Source: Rhodospirillales bacterium (GTDB lineage: Bacteria > Pseudomonadota > Alphaproteobacteria > Rhodospirillales > 2-02-FULL-58-16). From it: a stretch of 6,385 nt of DNA. The position numbers and the translations under genes were made by a program. The DNA lies in assembly GCA_021775195.1 (NCBI GenBank), contig JAJFIG010000010.1, forward strand, positions 1 through 6,385, given 5' to 3'. Under the pieces are notes generated by a model, which worked only from the letters and a program-made list of their open reading frames with translations, was not told the origin of the DNA and made no database searches. This document shows, piece after piece, positions 5,756-6,385 of this stretch (its first letter is position 1; each line of letters starts with the position of its first letter).

Positions 5756-5797
5756 AGGAGTATCCCTCGTTAAAGGTCGTTGGTTCGACTTGCCGGT

Positions 5798-5825
5798 AAT
5801 ATGGCACGTTTGCCCGGAAGTTCAA
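5798..5825 (-). promoter_or_regulatory. Possible sigma-70-like promoter of the BI-1 family gene
   Basis: On the minus strand TTGAAC (5825-5820) and CATATT (5803-5798) are separated by 16 bp; each matches four of six consensus positions. The predicted start is about 40 bp before the ATG at 5755. The match is modest, but the position in the short gap is suitable. Confidence 0.35.
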
Positions 5826-5884
5826 TAGCCCGGGGGGCAATCACACGGGTCCGTGACGATAGGTCAAAATCCGGCAAAACACCA

Positions 5885-6385
5885 CTATTCGTTGCGTAAA
5901 TAGGGGGTCGCTTTCTGCCCCAGGGCGCGCCAGGTGCCGGCGAAACCGACGATGACGGTCATTGCGACGCAGATAAGAACCGTCGCCACCGCGGTTCCGG
6001 GCATGAAAACCCAGTCGGTGCGCATGACGTGAACCATCACCGCCCAGGCGATCAGGGCGCCGATGGCGGCAGCGACGAGCCCGGTGCCAAGACCGAGAAT
6101 CCCGTACTCCATGACAAAGGCGGTGAGCATGCGGGGCCGGGTCGCGCCCAGGACCTTGAAGACGACGGAGTCGTAGATCCGCCGCCGCCGGCCGGCGGCG
6201 ATGGTGCCGGCCAGCACCAGGGCGCCGGCGAGAAGCGCCAGGGCCGTGGTCCCGCGCACCGCCGTACCGATCCCGGCGAGGATGCGGGCGGCGGCTTCCA
6301 GGGCATCGCGGACACGGATGGCGGAAACGTTGGCGAAGCGTCCGGCGACGGCGGCCTCGAGGGCTTCCTCGGCCTTGGGCGGCGC
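5885..6385 (-). CDS. ABC transporter permease, FtsX/YbbP-like (C-terminal part; 5' end outside window)
   Basis: Only the last 166 residues are visible; the frame stays open to the window edge. The order is a periplasmic segment ending ANVSAIRVRDALEAAA (18-33), a transmembrane helix (about 44-64), a cytoplasmic RRRR linker with YDSVVFKVLGATRPRML (71-87), and two more helices (about 92-118 and 129-151). The tail ends LGQKATPYLRNE. The KVLGAT...EYGILG pattern is the FtsX-family coupling region that meets the ATPase. The wording closely resembles COG3127 (YbbP), a large permease paired with the YbbA ATPase and often next to lysophospholipase TesA. The family does not import nutrients and is thought to act on envelope substrates. 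GTG or ATG codons inside the frame are not starts. The stop is 129 bp before the BI-1 family gene on the same strand. An 18-bp GC palindrome at 6183-6200 lies within the Arg-rich codons. Confidence 0.88.
   Translation of the reverse strand, partial: APPKAEEALEAAVAGRFANVSAIRVRDALEAAARILAGIGTAVRGTTALALLAGALVLAGTIAAGRRRRIYDSVVFKVLGATRPRMLTAFVMEYGILGLGTGLVAAAIGALIAWAVMVHVMRTDWVFMPGTAVATVLICVAMTVIVGFAGTWRALGQKATPYLRNE

Noticed and set aside
4991..5773. Plus-strand open frame of 260 codons opposite the BI-1 family gene.
   Set aside because: Its product is His/Asp/Gln-rich and resembles no protein. The minus-strand frame has seven membrane segments and family motifs.
5844..5855. Small inverted repeat CACGG-GT-CCGTG between the permease and the BI-1 family gene as a terminator.
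   Set aside because: It has a two-base loop, a 5-bp stem and no T-tract; at most a weak operator-like sequence.
6183..6200. 18-bp perfect GC palindrome as a regulatory site.
   Set aside because: It lies inside the permease coding sequence in codons for Gly-Arg-Arg-Arg-Arg and is readily explained by codon choice in GC-rich DNA.

Overview
The window looks like chromosome from a GC-rich proteobacterium, most likely an alphaproteobacterium of the Rhodospirillales type. This is inferred from high third-position GC in most genes, a C-terminal J-domain protein, a Bax inhibitor-1/YccA protein ending in the usual LYLDFINLF segment, and a YbbP-type FtsX permease. No ribosomal RNA or other strong taxonomic marker is present, so the placement is tentative. 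No CRISPR array, transposase, integrase, phage gene, tRNA or rRNA was seen.

Left part (1-1323). A short 9-bp tandem repeat at the edge leads into about 350 bases of AT-rich DNA. That DNA holds three near-identical 19-bp elements (consensus AGTGTCGGAATTCTTTACA) spaced 110 and 113 bp apart. Downstream of them is a well-formed sigma-54 promoter (-24 GG, -12 GC, exactly 10 bp between), then a gene for an exported von Willebrand factor A/DUF1194-like protein with a PEP-CTERM sorting tail, closed by a strong hairpin terminator. The layout (remote repeated sites, sigma-54 promoter, one gene, terminator) reads as a self-contained enhancer-controlled unit. It is the most interesting part of the window.

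Middle (1324-3713). After about 280 bases with no gene there is a sigma-70-like promoter and a protein with a ribbon-helix-helix-like N-terminus and a C-terminal J domain. It converges on a minus-strand gene for an exported, helical-repeat (TPR-like) protein that is visibly less GC-rich than its neighbours.

Right part (3714-6385). A classical short-chain dehydrogenase/reductase is followed on the same strand by a small AhpD/carboxymuconolactone-decarboxylase-like protein. A bidirectional terminator separates that pair from a convergent Bax inhibitor-1 family membrane protein. The window ends inside the 3' part of a minus-strand FtsX-family ABC transporter permease (YbbP-like). Apart from the SDR/AhpD pair, these genes look like independent housekeeping or accessory units rather than one pathway.
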